Shown piece by piece: positions 1-12,586 of a stretch of 64,000 nucleotides of DNA. Positions within the stretch are counted from its first letter, which is position 1. Every line of letters begins with the position of its first letter. The notes beneath the pieces were generated by a model. The model saw nothing but the letters and a program-made list of their open reading frames with translations. It did no database searches and was not told where the DNA came from. The translations under genes and the position numbers were made by a program. This stretch comes from Eriocheir sinensis (taxonomy: Eukaryota; Arthropoda; Malacostraca; Decapoda; Varunidae). The stretch spans positions 10,309,234 to 10,373,233 of the forward strand of contig NC_066531.1 in NCBI RefSeq assembly GCF_024679095.1, written 5' to 3'.

Positions 1-136
1 CTGGCGAGGACTTCTAAACACTTAATAGTAAAGTTAATAGTGAAACCCAGACCCAGACCCATATCAACATGGCCGCCGGACTTCCTCGTCCAGCCCGCCT
101 CCGCAATTTAGAGTTCGATAGGGCGCTTTGGAACTG

Positions 137-612
137 TATAACGATGGTGAACTTGTCAAGACATACATATTAGACCGTGCAGGAATGGAGTATGTGACTG
201 ATTTGGTGAGAAGAGAGCTACAAGATCCAGTTCAAAGGGAGCATTCCCGCACCCCGGGGTTGAAAGTGATTTTGACTTAAAGGTACTTGGCTACAGGAAA
301 AATGCTGCAGTGTTCAAGTGATGAGTTAGGGGGTAAGCCAGAGTGGTGTAAGCAGGGTGATTGTGGAAACTCTGGCCGCCCTCAGTGACCCGTAGGTAGT
401 CGGGAGGTTTATCCAGTCTCCCCTTGATAGGGTGGAGATCCGTGTAAAGCAAGCAGAATTCTACCAACTTGCCGGTGTTGTGGGAGTGATAGACTGCACC
501 CATGTGAAAATAATGGCACCAAAGGAAAACGATGTAGTTTATGTCAACAGAAAAAAAAATAAACATAGCTTGAACATACAATTAGTGTTTGATGCCTTTG
601 TTATTGATTAAA
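137..612 (+). pseudogene. HARBI1-like transposase (PIF/Harbinger nuclease) remnant
   Basis: Translation across the interval gives a recognisable HARBI1 N-terminal half: a DRAGMEYVTDLVRREL-like helical region, then RYLATGKMLQ, then VSRVIVETLAALS, then VIDCTHVKI, where the first catalytic Asp of the DDE/DDD triad sits in the family's D-x-T-H context, and finally [15 protein letters not shown]1 proteins are DDE nucleases of about 350 residues that excise Harbinger elements. This copy is dead: in-frame stops occur at 278-280 and about 393-395, there is a frameshift near 331, a stop at 607-609, and the second and third catalytic acids are not found downstream. Confidence 0.75.
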
Positions 613-1037
613 ATGTGAAATATTCGAGTTAAGGAAAACAAAACATGGGAAAAAAACTTTTATTTGTAGCAGAAAGGTACACACATGCAAATGAAAAAGA
701 TGACATTAAAATTGCATTAAATGTCATTTAGAATATGATTTATAATTAATGCTGCCGGTTATTCATATTGAGATAATGGTGGTAAGAAAGCTTGTTAGAG
801 ACGTCTGCCAGTGTGAGGGAGGAGGAACGAAAGGTCGAGGTGACCACATCGCGAACATCATGAATTATGAGTGAAGTAAAACGAGGTTACTTGGTTTCTG
901 TTTACAAAGTTCCAAGTGGAAAAACAACTTTATTGTGAATTCAGTGTATACTTTTCTGGAGTATTGTGTTTACTGAGTGAATTGGTGACCAATCTGTTGC
1001 TATTTGTGTCTTGCTTGAAGATATTCATCATTGGATT
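613..1037. other. AT-rich stretch, no gene seen
   Basis: Follows the HARBI1 remnant. No continuing HARBI1 homology, no long reading frame and no recognised repeat was seen. Confidence 0.5.
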
Positions 1038-1656
1038 CAAAGCTATGGTATTAATGTGCAATAGTCATCATAACAAAATACGTAGTAATTAATTATATAT
1101 GTCAACCTATTTATTTTCATGAGATCATGGTATGACCACTGAAAAACATAGCTTTTTATCTTGGCTCCATTACAAATTCAGTATATAATTACTCTATTAG
1201 TGGAATCTAGTTTTCAACATCTTTTATTATTATGCCAATATTCTAAGCACTCAGCTTGCAAACATGCTTAGGTTTATGTTTCAGTTTGGGTCGGACTTAT
1301 GTGAACACTTTACCAAGTGACCTAAGATTACTCAATGCTCGCAAAGCTATGGTATTAACGTGCAATGGTCATCATACCAAAATACGTAGTAATTAATTAT
1401 ATATGTCAACCTAATTATTTTCATGAGATCATGGTATGACCGCTGAAAACAGCTTTTTTTTATCTTAGCTCCATTACAAATTCAGTATATAATTATTCAT
1501 ATATTCAATAAAGCAGTGGAATCCAGTTTTCAGCATCTTTTATTATTATGCCAATATTCTAAACACTCAGCTTGCAAACACGCTTAGGTTTATGTTGTCA
1601 GCTTGGGTCGGACTTAGGTGAACACTTTACCAAGTGACCTAAGATTACTCAGTGCT
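1038..1656. repeat. Tandem duplication, about 304-bp unit, two copies
   Basis: The string CAAAGCTATGGTATTAA begins at 1038 and again at 1342. The 300 bases that follow match at well over 90 percent by eye, both copies ending near the string CCTAAGATTACTCA. Small indels separate them. Non-coding. Confidence 0.85.
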
Positions 1657-1812
1657 ACCATATAGGTATACTACATCTTTGATTGTGAGTTTATCAGAGA
1701 GCACTGGAGAGCAGCATGAGTCTAATTAGGTGCTAATGAATATCCTGCCTGCATCACAGACTACATAAAATGCAAATATGATCAGTGCCTAAAGGTGTTA
1801 TAAGCTAATGAT

Positions 1813-2147
<335 letters not shown>

Positions 2148-2430
2148 GGTAAAGGTAAAGTTGGGGCATACGCTATAGCAGCGCGTGGCCTCGGTGCTCA
2201 TCTCCGTAACATTGGGCCTTGAGCCTGTGGTGAGAGGGAGCCCATTACCCCGGGACACAGGGCCAGTGTGACATCCGGGCTACCACAGTTTCCCCAGGTA
2301 GTCATTTATCGACCAGCCCGAGAGGGAGGATGATCAGCTGGGTGAGCTGCACGCCGACTGCCCAGGCCGGGATTCGAACCCGGGCCCGCGTAGAAGCCAG
2401 GCATGCTGACCACTAGACCACGGAGGCGTA
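2148..2430 (-). mobile_element. tRNA-derived SINE (family SINE-3)
   Basis: Read on the - strand, positions 2428-2360 resemble a tRNA: A box TGGTCTAGTGGTCAGC and B box GGTTCGAATCC. The acceptor arms do not pair, so this is a tRNA-derived head and not a tRNA gene. The body runs down to a TTTACC-rich end at about 2148, next to the SINE-4 copy. Confidence 0.7.
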
Positions 2431-2641
2431 TTGGAGCCCAATCTCAAGTGAACCCACTCACAATGGCACACAATTTTTTTTCCGGTAAATTTTGTGCTTT
2501 GAATGAATTTGCTAACCATTTCTGTCGAAAAACAGCACAAATTATTTTTCACCCCTTCCACCCTAACCTCCTCAGTAATAAAAAAAAAAGTGACAAAATC
2601 ATAGCCTTGAGGCAGTAATATTCAGCCCCAGCATCAAAAAA

Positions 2642-3001
2642 TTATACTGCTGCCCTATGAAAGGCATCTCTTAACTCCGATGAAGTAGGTGGTGACTGTG
2701 GTGGAGCAGCTTCATTGTCATCCCTTGCAGTGGCAGGTGTCATTGGGCCAGCAGATGATGAAGCAGTGGCTGGTGTCATAGGGCCAGCAGATGATGAAGC
2801 AGTGGCTGGTGTCATAGGGCCAGCAGATGATGAAACAGTGGCTGGTGTCATAGGGCCAGCAGATGATGAAGCAGTGGCTGGTGTCATAGGGCCAGCAGAT
2901 ATTGAAGCAGTGGCTGTTGCCGGAGCAGCTAATGGTATCTTTTCCACAAGTAATGAACAATGTGCTGGGATGGTCTCTAGCAATACTGATAAAGTGTGTA
3001 T
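2642..3001 (-). CDS. Candidate exon 3 of Harbinger Myb-like gene, repeat-bearing
   Basis: A - strand open frame beginning after a good splice acceptor (CTTTGTAG at 3009-3002) and ending with a stop at 2642. Its centre is a 12-residue in-frame repeat, SSSAGPMTPATA, present about five times, encoded by 36-bp tandem units; the tail is DDNEAAPPQSPPTSSELRDA. Harbinger Myb proteins often have a low-complexity C-terminus, which is why I join it to the exons at 3720 and 5816. The splice phase from exon 2 does not fit this frame (exon 2 ends in phase 1), so either the junction is different or the gene is decayed. Confidence 0.4.
   Translation of the reverse strand: MHTLSVLLETIPAHCSLLVEKIPLAAPATATASISAGPMTPATASSSAGPMTPATVSSSAGPMTPATASSSAGPMTPATASSSAGPMTPATARDDNEAAPPQSPPTSSELRDAFHRAAV
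2723..2905. repeat. 36-bp minisatellite, about five copies
   Basis: Unit of 36 bp containing GTGTCATAGGGCCAGCAGAT, repeated with a few substitutions. Because 36 is a multiple of three, it stays open in several frames on both strands. Confidence 0.9.
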
Positions 3002-3719
3002 CTACAAAGAATATGAATTTAAGGGTAATTAATAAATTGTTTTAATGAGAATATAAAGTTTTTGCCAAAAACATACAGGCCAGTCAATATTTCACTGCTG
3101 CTTGACTGTTGCTGCTGTCCTATCCCTAGTACATCATGTCAATGCTGAATGGCTCTGGTACCCCTTCAAATACATGAGACGAGCAGCCTATGATGTCATA
3201 CACCAGTTTATCTACCACAGTTAATGTCATAGTTATATAGGCAGGCGCCTGCGTATCTGTGGTGCCACATGTGTGGGGCACTCAGGTGCTGGGGAAAATG
3301 TCATTGTTATGATGGGGCAGGGGTAAACCAGTGTATGCTGTGAGGCCTTGGTGTGGAAGTTCCCTGCCTGAACTGTGCAGCTAATCCCCCATACAGTGAG
3401 GGCCTTTTTTACTCCCTCAGGGGCTGTGCAGCTGAGAGAGTGGTGTACATGAGTGTGAGTGTGTGAGTAAGTGTGTGCCTGTCTTGGCTAAAACCCTTCA
3501 CTGGGGGAAGACAACCAAGGTATTTAGATAGATTGATAGTCATTGACAGATGAACATTAAAAAAATTTCTATATCAAATATGCAGTTCACTGCTATGAAC
3601 TTATTAACTTTAAGCTGAAATAAAGGCATTGTGGCCAGTATAGCTGCATTCTGTGAGCACATAAAAAACTAACTAATATATGTTTTACATTTAAAGACAT
3701 AACAACTAAAAAAAATTAC
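3002..3719. other. Presumed intron 2 of the Myb-like gene
   Basis: No reading frame or named repeat seen apart from a T/G-rich patch near 3440-3480. It separates two candidate exons with splice-like ends. Confidence 0.35.
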
Positions 3720-3877
3720 CAGTCTGCTGCTGCTCATTCTTGCACTTGGCAATGCAAGGCTTTGATTTATGTTGTACGTTGTACAAACGCCTCTCACAGT
3801 CATCCTGCGTACGGGGTCCACTCCCAGGGAAGGCACTGTCAGGGTATAAATGTGAAGCAAGTTTCTTAATCGTTTCA
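3720..3877 (-). CDS. Candidate exon 2 of Harbinger Myb/SANT-like gene
   Basis: On the - strand the frame reads ETIKKLASHLYPDSAF, then PRTQDDCERRLYNVQHKSK, then PCIAKCKNEQQQTG. The segment RTxxxCxRRxYNxxHKSK has the form of the third helix of Myb/SANT-like DNA-binding domains, and follows naturally from the WTEVAEAVTR ending of exon 1. An AG acceptor lies at 3879-3878 and a GTAATT donor at 3719-3714. The likely role is DNA binding to the transposon ends as partner of the HARBI1 nuclease. Confidence 0.5.
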
Positions 3878-4090
3878 CTATGGCATGCTTTTTATTTCCC
3901 ATAACTTCTCCAATAACATTTAATACATGCTGTGATGGAAAGCTAAATCAGTACCAATATTTTATTTACATGCATCATAAGACATTAACTTTTTAGTTGT
4001 TATGAACATGGCCATAAATACTACTTTTCATTACCTACTTTTCTAAAATGCTTTTCTCTAAGTAGGAGGATATTACACAATACAGCTATA

Positions 4091-5812
4091 CAAAAAAATT
4101 CAAAGCATTAATCTTAATTCCATTCTTTTGAGTACTTCTAACCTAACATTATATCACCAGAAACTGTTTGACCAATGCTATCAAAATAATATTTTAATCT
4201 TACTTTACCATTCTCATCAAATCTACCTATCCCGATATAGTCTTAACATAAAATATTTGTAAAAGTGTTGAGAGCCTGGCATGCCCAACCCACCCACCCC
4301 CCCAAAAAAATCTAAATAAGGAATAAATAAAATAACAGGTAAATATGACTTGACTCTTATACTAACCCCTTTCCACCCTAACAAACTTGGGGACCTACCA
4401 TGTTAGGTTAGGGCGTGTTTAGTAGGACATGTTTAGCAGGAGTTGGTTTAGTTATGTTAGATTGTTGAGGGAGTGGGGGTTGCAGCAGAAATGGTCATGA
4501 TGATGCTATTCACATGGAGCAGTAGGAAAAAGTATGTTCTGTTTGGAAACTCTGTGGTTGTGTTTGTATACAAAAATACCCATTTGACGAGGTTAGGTTA
4601 GTTTGCAAGTTACTTGAATCATGGATATGTGAATATGTAACAAAAAAAATAAAAGCGTTAACCTTAATTTCATTATCTTGAGTACATTCCAATCTAACAT
4701 TATATCACCATAATCTGTTTGGCCAATGCTATAAATATATTATTTTAATTAATCTTACTTTACCGTTCTCACGAAACCCACCTATTCCCATATAGTCTTG
4801 ACATAAAGTACTTGTAAAAGTGTCCATAGTCTGGCATGCCTAGCATCCCCCCCCCAATAAAAATAAATAATAAACAAATAAAAATATATAAAGAATAAAA
4901 AAAAGGGCAAATATGCCTTAACTATCTATACCAACCCCCTCTTCCCCCCCAACAAACTTGGCATGTTAAGTTAGGATGTGTTCGGTAGGACGGGGCAGGT
5001 TTGGCACTTGGGGACCTACCATGTTAGGTTAGGATGTGTCAGGTAGGACATGTTTAGCAGGAGTTGGTTTAGTTATGTTAGATTGTTGAGGGAGTGGGGG
5101 TTGCAGCAGAAATGGTCATGATGATGCTATTCACGTTAAGCAGTAGGAAAAAGTATGTTCTGTTTGGAAACTCTGTGGTTGTGTTTGTATACAAAAATAC
5201 CCATTTGACGAGGTTAGGTTAGTTTACAAGTTACTTGAATCATGAATATGTGAATATGTAACAAAAAAATAAAAGCATTAACCTTAATTTCATTATCTTG
5301 AGTACATTCCAATCTAACATTATATCACCATAATCTGTTTGACCAATGCTATAAATATACTATTTTAATCTTACTTTACCATTCTCACAAAACCTACCCA
5401 TTCCCATATAGTCTCGACATAAAGTACTTGTAAAAGTGGCCATAGTCTGGCATGCCTAGCATCCCCCCCCCAATAAAAAAAGAATAAACAAATAAAAATA
5501 AATAAAGAATGAAAACAGGGCAAATATGCCATAACTATCTATACCAACCCCCTCTTCCCCCCCAACAAACTTGGCATGTTAAGTTAGGATGTGTTCGGTA
5601 GGACAGGGCAGGTTTGGCATGGTTAGGTTTAGCTATGTTAGGTTGTTGAGGGAGAGGGGGTTGTGGCAGAAATGGTCATAATGAAACTATTCAGATACAG
5701 AATGAAAAGGTATGTTCTGTTTGGAAGGTCAGTGGTTGTGTTATTATGCAAAAAATACCCAATTGATTAGGTTAGGTTAGTTTGTCAGCTGATTGAACCA
5801 TGAATATGTGAT
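4091..5812. repeat. Three tandem copies of a 550-620 bp unit (in the Myb-gene intron)
   Basis: Copies begin near 4091, 4641 and 5262 (each at CAAAAAAATxxAAAGC) and share landmarks: TATATCACCA, AGTCTGGCATGCC, a run of C near the middle, and ATACCCATTTGACGAGGTTAGG. The third copy ends at the splice donor of candidate exon 1. The repeated TTAGGTTAG-like words are scattered and are not a telomeric array. Confidence 0.85.
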
Positions 5813-5815
5813 TAC

Positions 5816-6127
5816 CAACCTTGTTACAGCTTCTGCCACTTCAGTCCACGCTCTCTTCTTATCCTCAGGGGTGATGCTCTTCCCATAACACCCTCTGATT
5901 ATACGTATTTTTTCTTGAATTTGATGTAAGAAGACCGTTTCATCTGGCGACCAATTAAACTTACTCCTTTTCTGCGCAGGTTCTCCGGCCCGTAGATCAT
6001 TGGGGCAGATGACGTGGTTATGGTGCGGTAATTTCAGCAGAGCAAGTCGTGACGCAGGAGGGGAGATACGGGTATTGACGAGTGACGGAGTAAAAACAGC
6101 CTTTGAGGCTGCTTCTATCTGCCACAA
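5816..6127 (-). CDS. Candidate exon 1 of Harbinger Myb/SANT-like gene
   Basis: The - strand frame contains KRSKFNWSPDETVFLHQ, then IQEKIRIIRGCYGKS, then ITPEDKKRAWTEVAEAV. The spaced tryptophans with xFxxxE and KKRAWxEVAEAV match the first two helices of Myb/SANT-like DNA-binding domains found in Harbinger-encoded accessory proteins. A GT donor (GTAATC) follows at 5815-5810. The true start codon is not certain: the upstream frame stays open to 6127 without an ATG in a good context. Confidence 0.6.
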
Positions 6128-6428
6128 AACTCAGTATTTTCTTGTGTTTGCCATTTATTATGTTTCTGTTGTACATTTATACATCTTTTCTTTATTTTTC
6201 TTTTGAAATATTTACTTAATTCATGTCGGATGTTTACGTTTTGCACGGAGGCGTCCTTAGCAACGAGCCCGCCATAAAGAAGAAGAAGAAGAAGATAATA
6301 GTAGCCAGGATTTGCTAATACCTACACTCAAAGTTGACGAGGATAGCTTTTACTCTTAATAATTTGAACCTATTAACTTTGATAGTAACTTTAAGAGTAA
6401 AAGTTAATAGCTCTCGAGGATACGGGCC

Positions 6429-6607
6429 CAGGCAGGGTGTCAGCACAGAAGCACAGTTTTTAAGGACAATAGGAGGCACTCCATCAGGTCCATAAGCCTT
6501 CTGAGAGTTGAGGCCAGAGAGGGCATAGAAAACATCATTTGGAAGAATCTTAATAACAGGCATAAAGGAGTCAGAGGGGGGATGAGTAGGAGGAATATGC
6601 CCGTCCC
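6429..6607 (-). mobile_element. LINE family A fragment (RT N-terminal region)
   Basis: Minus-strand homology to the family A copies at 13.9 and 60.1 kb. The frame at 6563-6429 reads [20 protein letters not shown], just upstream of the RT core. It is cut by the Harbinger edge on one side and by SINE-2 sequence on the other. Confidence 0.85.
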
Positions 6608-6811
6608 ACCCTCTTACGAGGAATGAAAGGTAAAGAAGTCCCGCTCACGCTCGGGGCAGTCGGAAAGAATTTTAATCAATCCCAGACGACACAACGCCGT
6701 GGTATATATATCAAGGAACTGTCTTTAACCGACAGAAAAACATCTCAACAAACGACTTGTGCCAGGAATCGAACCCGTACTTTCTGAATAGAAATCAAGG
6801 CGCAAGGTCTT
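6608..6811 (-). mobile_element. SINE-2 fragment (tRNA-derived)
   Basis: Inverse of the SINE-2 copy at 9298-9600. On the - strand it has the B box GGGTTCGATTCCTGGC near 6770 and the body words AAAGACAGTTCCTTGATATA and GAGCGTGAGCGGGACTTC. The tRNA head is truncated next to a poly(T) run. Confidence 0.75.
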
Positions 6812-9297
6812 TAACTTTTTTTTTTTTTTTTTTTACAGCAAAGGAGACAGCTCAAGGGCACAAAAAAGTAAACATTAATAAAAAAAAAAAAAGCCCGCTA
6901 CTCGCTGCTCCTAACAAGAATCCAAAGAGGTGGCCGAAAGATAAGTCAGTTTCGGGAGGAGAGGTGTCCTGATACCCTCCTCTTGAAAGAGTTCAAGTCG
7001 TAGGCAGGAGGAAATACAGATGAAGGAAGATTGTTCCAGAGTTTACCAGCGTGAGGGATGAAAGAGTGAAGATGCTGGTTAACTCTTGCATAAGGGGTTT
7101 GGACAGTATAGGGATGAGCATGAGTAGAAGTCGAGTGCAGCAGGGGGGGGCATGCAGTTAGCAAGTTAAGAAGAGCAGTAAGCGTGGAAATATCGATAGA
7201 AGATAGAAAGAGGCAACATTGCGGCGGAATTTAAGAGGTAGAAGACTATCAGTATGAGGAGGAGAGCTGATGAGACGAAGAGCCTTTGCCTCCACTCTGT
7301 CCAGAAGAGCTGTGGTGGAGCCCCCACACATGAGATGCATACTCCATACGAGGGCGGACAAGGCCCCTGTATATGGACAGCAACTGTGCAGGGAGAAGAA
7401 CTGGCGGAGACGGTACAGAACGCCCAGCCTCGAGGAAGCTGATTTAGTAAGAGATGAGATATGCAGTTTCCAGTTGAGATTTTGAGTTAAGGATAGACCG
7501 AGGATGTTTAGTGTTGAGGAAGGTGATAGCTGGGTGTTGTCAAAGAATAGGGGATAGTTGTTTGGAAGATTGTGTCGAGGGGCTAGGTGGAGGAAGTGTG
7601 TTTGTGCGGCGTTGAAGGACACCAGGTTCTTCTTGCCCCAATCGGAAATAATAGTAAGGTCTGAGGCTAAGCGTTCTGCAGCCTCCAGCCTTGAGTCGTT
7701 AAGTTCCTGAAGGTGGGTCTTCTATTAAAAGAAGTTGAATAATGCAGAGTGGAATCATCGGCGTAGGAATGGATAGGACAGTTCGTTTTGGAAAGAAGAT
7801 CATCAATGAACAACAGAAAAGAGTGGGAGATAGGACAGAACCCTGTGGGACACCACTGTTAATAGATTTAGGGAAGAACAGTGACCGTCTACCACGGCAG
7901 AAATAGAACAGTCAGAAAGGAAACTGGAGATAAAGGTACAGAGAAGGATAGAAACCGTAGGAGGGTAGTTTAGAAAGCAAAGATTTGTGCCAGACCCTAT
8001 CAAAAGCTTTTGATATGTCCAGCGCAATAGCAAAAGTTTCACCGAAACGGCTAAGAGGATGACCAAGAGTCAGTTAAGAAGGCTAGATCACCAGTAGAAC
8101 GCCTTGCGGAACCCATACTGGCGATCAGATAGAAGGTCAGAAGTGGAAAGGTGCTTTTGAATCTTACGGTTAAGGATTGATTCAAAAGCTTTAGATAGAC
8201 AAGAAAGTAAAGCAATAGGACGGTAGTTTGAGGGATTGGAGCGGTCACCCTTCTTAGGTACAGGCTGTGTGAAGGCATACTTCCAGCAAGAAGGAAAGGT
8301 AGATGTTGACAGGCAGAGGCGAAAGAGTTTGACCAGGCAGGGTGACAGCACGGAGGCACAGTTTTAAGGACAATAGGAGGCACTCCATCAGGTCCATAAG
8401 CCTTCTGAGGATTGAGGCCAGAGGGCATAGAAAACATCATTTTGAAGAATCTTTATAACAGGCATAAAGGAGTCAGAGGGGGATGAGTAGGAGGAATATG
8501 CCCAGAATCGTCCAGAGTGGAGTTTTAGAAAAGTTTGAGAGAAGAGTTCAGCCTTAGAGATAGATGAGACGGCAGTGTTGCCGTCAGGACTGAGAGTGGA
8601 GGAAAGATGAAGAAGTGAAGTTGGAGGAGATGTTTTGGCTAGATGCCAGAAGTCACGGGAAGAGTTAGAGAAAGCAAGGTTTTGACATTTTCTATTAATG
8701 AAAGAATTTTTGGTTAGTCGGAGAATAGATTTGGCACGATTTCGGGCAGAAATGTAAAGTTCATAATTAGCATTAGTTTGAAGGCTCTGGTATCTTTTGT
8801 GAGCTACCTCTCTATCATTGACAGCACGAGAACAAGCGTGATTAAACCAAGGCTTTTTAGCGTGAGGAGTAGAGAAAGAACGAGGAATGTATGCCTCCAT
8901 TCCAGAGACAATCACCTCTGTGATGCGCTGAGCACACAGAGGGGTCTCTATCCTGGAAGCAATAATCATTCCACGGAATCGGAAAAGTACATCCTCAGGT
9001 CGTCCCACCGAGCTGAAGCAACTGCCAGAAGCATCGCCTCTTCGGTGGGTCCAGAGGATGTACAGGAGCGATAGGACAGGATGCAGAAATAAGATTGTGA
9101 TCGGAGGAGCCCAACGGAGAGAACAGTTTGACAGAATAAGCAGAAGGGTTTGAGGTAAGGAAGAGGTCTAGAATGTTGGGCCGATCTCCAAGACGGTCAG
9201 GAATACGTGTAGGGTGCTGGACCAACTGCTCTAGGTCGTTGAGGATAGCAAAGTTGTAGGCTTGTTCACCAGGATGGTCAGTGAAAGAGGTTAAAGT
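6812..9297 (-). mobile_element. LINE family A, 5'-truncated and frameshifted
   Basis: Starts at its 3' end (poly(T), then the family terminus TTTACAGCAAAGG at about 6832) and runs to 9297, where it breaks inside the endonuclease C-terminal region ([19 protein letters not shown]). In order on the - strand: end of endonuclease with SDHN (about 9110), linker [16 protein letters not shown] beginning VPKKGDRSNPSNYRP (about 8250), and the C-terminal GKLWNNLPSSVFPPAYDL (about 7050). Several frameshifts and stops split it into six or more open pieces, so it is dead. Role when intact: target-primed reverse transcription. Confidence 0.9.
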
Positions 9298-9589
9298 GTC
9301 GGTTAAAGACAGTTCCTTGATATATATACCACGGCGTTGTGTCGTCTGGGATTGATTAAAATTCTTTCCGACTGCCCCGAGCGTGAGCGGGACTTCTTTA
9401 CCTTTCATTCCTCGTAAGAGGGTGGGGGCGTCAGGTTGGCTGCTTAAATGCAACCTCTGGCGTGAAGTCTTTTAGCTCATCAGGTGGCATGGTTGGTATG
9501 CGCCTTGATTTCTATTCAGAAAGTACGGGTTCGATTCCTGGCACAAGTGGTTTGTTGAGATGTTTTTCTGTCGGTTAAAGACAGTTCCT

Positions 9590-9600
<11 letters not shown>
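9298..9600 (+). mobile_element. SINE-2 copy (tRNA-derived, with repeated body)
   Basis: Has a tRNA-like segment near 9466-9545 with A box TTTTAGCTCATCAGGTGGC and B box GGGTTCGATTCC. The body words TTAAAGACAGTTCCTTGATA occur both before (9303) and after (9573) the head, so the unit is more than a monomer. The final TATATA of the body has expanded into the (TA)n at 9592-9651. Confidence 0.75.

Positions 9601-9651
<51 letters not shown>
9592..9651. repeat. (TA)n microsatellite
   Basis: About 30 TA units grown from the TA-rich end of the SINE-2 body. Confidence 0.95.
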
Positions 9652-9653
<2 letters not shown>

Positions 9654-9743
9654 TGTATTTTTTATTACTATATCTTTCAAGACTCCATGGATGTCCCACA
9701 TTTACCGTTTTATGTTGTTATGCTATGTTTTGTTATGTTATGT

Positions 9744-10097
9744 TGGGGAGGTGGTGACTGAACAGATAGCGAGACGGCCCCGCGATCAGGAAGACGCGAG
9801 TTCAATCCCCGACCGGTGCCACCAAGTTGTGATTTTTCAGCCGCCGCCGAGTGGCTTAAAAATACCCACATGCTATCCAGAAGACCACCTATGAACCCGG
9901 ACTCTATATTGTAAGATTAAAGATGAGCTCCGGGAGGGCAGCATGAGCCAATGCAAGATGGCGCCACTATAAACACTCGCCTGCGCCAGAACGGGCTGGG
10001 CCGACCATCAGGCCCCACCGGGAAGAAGCCTTGGACCGACCATCAGGATCCACCGGGAAGAAGCCTACCGGAGCAATAGGCCAGGACGTAATGTAAT
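9744..10097 (+). mobile_element. SINE-1 copy 1
   Basis: Head GGTGGTGACTGAACAGATAG with B box GAGTTCAATCCCCGACC, a conserved core (GATGAGCTCCGGGAGGGCAG, AGATGGCGCCACTATAAAC), one or two copies of a GACCATCAGGxCCCACCGGG module, and the tail ACGTAATGTAATG. The family occurs eight times in this window in both orientations. Here the module is doubled. Confidence 0.85.
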
Positions 10098-10430
10098 GTA
10101 ATGTTATTACCGAGCACAACATGTTTTTGATCGTTGCTATTTTTTTGTGTGTGTCTTTAACTTGTTAAATTTGAGGGCTAATTATCCGCGTAGCTGAGCG
10201 ATGTTATGCACGGAACTTTCCATATCACTCAAGAATCACGTGACAATGCAGTTTTCTAAAGATTGCATTTCTCTCTACCTGCAGTGGCCAGTAAGAGGCT
10301 GGCAGCCGCGACACCCACACGTTTGTCACTCGTCTCGTTCTCCGCCTGTATACCGCTCTTGTTGTGCTTCGCAGGTAAATATATTTTGGACTACAAAACA
10401 AGAACCTTTTCATAAACTCAACCAAAGGTA

Positions 10431-10998
<568 letters not shown>

Positions 10999-11095
10999 AT
11001 ACAGAATGTGGACCAAGGCTCCTTCACCTCACTAAAATTCACGACGTCGGGAGGGATGGAACCAATGGCGCAGAGCTTCTACATGCTTTCTATCC
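10999..11095 (+). mobile_element. LINE family R, 5' part of an interrupted copy
   Basis: The frame here (VDQGSFTSLKFTTSGGM) aligns with VDQGRFTPLAFTTSGGM of the longer family R copy at about 17715. It begins directly at the edge of a (GTA)n tract and is cut at 11095 by a family A insertion. It resumes at 12587. Confidence 0.7.
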
Positions 11096-12586
11096 CTTCT
11101 TTGGTCTCGACCCTCAGAAGGCTTATGGGCATGACGGAGTGCCTCCTATTGTCCACTGCCAGTCAACATCTACCTTTCCTTCCTCCTGGAAGTACACCTA
11201 CATACAGGCTGTCCCTAAGAAGGGTTACAGTTCCAGTCCCTCAAACTACCGCCCTATACTTTCTTGCTTATCTAAAGCTTTGGAATCAATCATTAACCGG
11301 AAGATTCAAAAGCACTTTTACACTTTTTACCTTCTATCTGATCGCCGATATATGTTCCGCAAGGGGCGTTCTACTGGCGATCTTCTTGCTCTCTTAACTG
11401 AAACTTTCTCAGTTGCGCTTTACATATCGACAACTTTCCATTGTGTCTGCCACAGATCTTTGCTTTTGAAACTGCCCTCTATCGGATTATATCCCTCTCT
11501 CTGTTCCTTTATCTGCAGTTTCCTTTCCGGCCGTTCTATATCTGCGGTGGGAGACGGTCACTGTTCTCCCCATAAACCAATCAACTAGTGGTTATCCACA
11601 GGGCTCTGTCCTATCACCCACTCTCTTCCTGTTATTCATCAATGATCTTCTTTCCATAACAAACTGTCCTATCCACTCAAATGCTGACGACTCCACTTTG
11701 CATTATTCAACTTCTTTCAACAGAAGACCCTCTCAACATGAATTTGAAGATTCCAGACTGGAGACTGCAGAACGCTTAACCTCATATCTTGATATCATTC
11801 CCGATTGGGGTAAAAGAAACCTCGTGTCCTTCAATGCCTCAAAAACTCAATTTATCCACCTATCAACTCGACACAATCTTCCAAACACCTATCCCCTATT
11901 CTTCGACAACACTCAGCTGTCACCTTCCTCAACACTATATATCCTCGGTCTATCCTTAGTTCAAAATCTCAACTGGAATCTTCACATCTCCTCTCTCATG
12001 CACTAAATGAGCTTCCTTGACGTTGGGCGTTCTGCATCGTCTCCACCCGTTCTTCTCCCCCGCAGAGATGCTTTCCAAATATAAAGGCCTTGTCCGCCCT
12101 CGAATGGAGTATGCATCTCACGTGTGGAGGGGGTCCACTCACACAGCTCTTCTGGACAGAGTGTAGTCTAAGGCTCTTCGTCTCATCAGCTCTCCTCCTC
12201 TTACTGATAGTCTTCTACCTCGTAAATTCCACCACCATGTTGTTCTCTTTCTATTTTCTATCGATATTTTCATGCTGACTTCTCTTCTGAAATTGCTAAC
12301 TGCATACCTTCCCCCCTCCCGCGGCCTCGCTGCACACAACTTTCTACTTATGCTCATCCCTATACTGTCCAAACCCCTTATGCAAGAGATAACCAGCATC
12401 TCCATTCTTTCATCCCCTTCACTGGTAAACTCTGGAACAGCCTTCCTTCGTCTGTATTTCTTCCTACCTAATTGACCTCTCTTTTAGCCACTCTTTAATT
12501 TTGTCTACTATGGGAGCGGCCCGTAGCGGGCTTTTTTTTTTTTGCACTCTTTTTGTTGCCCTTGAGCCGTCTCCATTGTTGTAAAA
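11096..12586 (+). mobile_element. LINE family A, 5'-truncated, nested in family R
   Basis: Begins in the RT N-terminal region (QKAYGHDGVPPIV) with an internal deletion near 11150, continues through NYRPILSCLSKALES, a GVPQGS-like segment and a degraded YADD region (NADDSTLHYS, 11681-11710), and ends with the family 3' terminus (ATTGTTGTAAAAAAAA at 12569-12586). Multiple frameshifts. Both flanks are one interrupted family R element, so it inserted after that element did. Confidence 0.85.

Noticed and set aside
2360..2430. Possible tRNA gene on the minus strand
   Set aside because: A and B boxes are good, but the acceptor arms do not pair and a SINE body follows, so it is a SINE head.
4091..5812. 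Telomeric (TTAGG)n repeat
   Set aside because: TTAGGTTAG-like words are scattered inside a longer tandem unit and never form an array.
11096..12586. Strict microsatellite specificity of LINE family A
   Set aside because: This copy sits in non-repeat LINE sequence, so family A at most prefers microsatellites.
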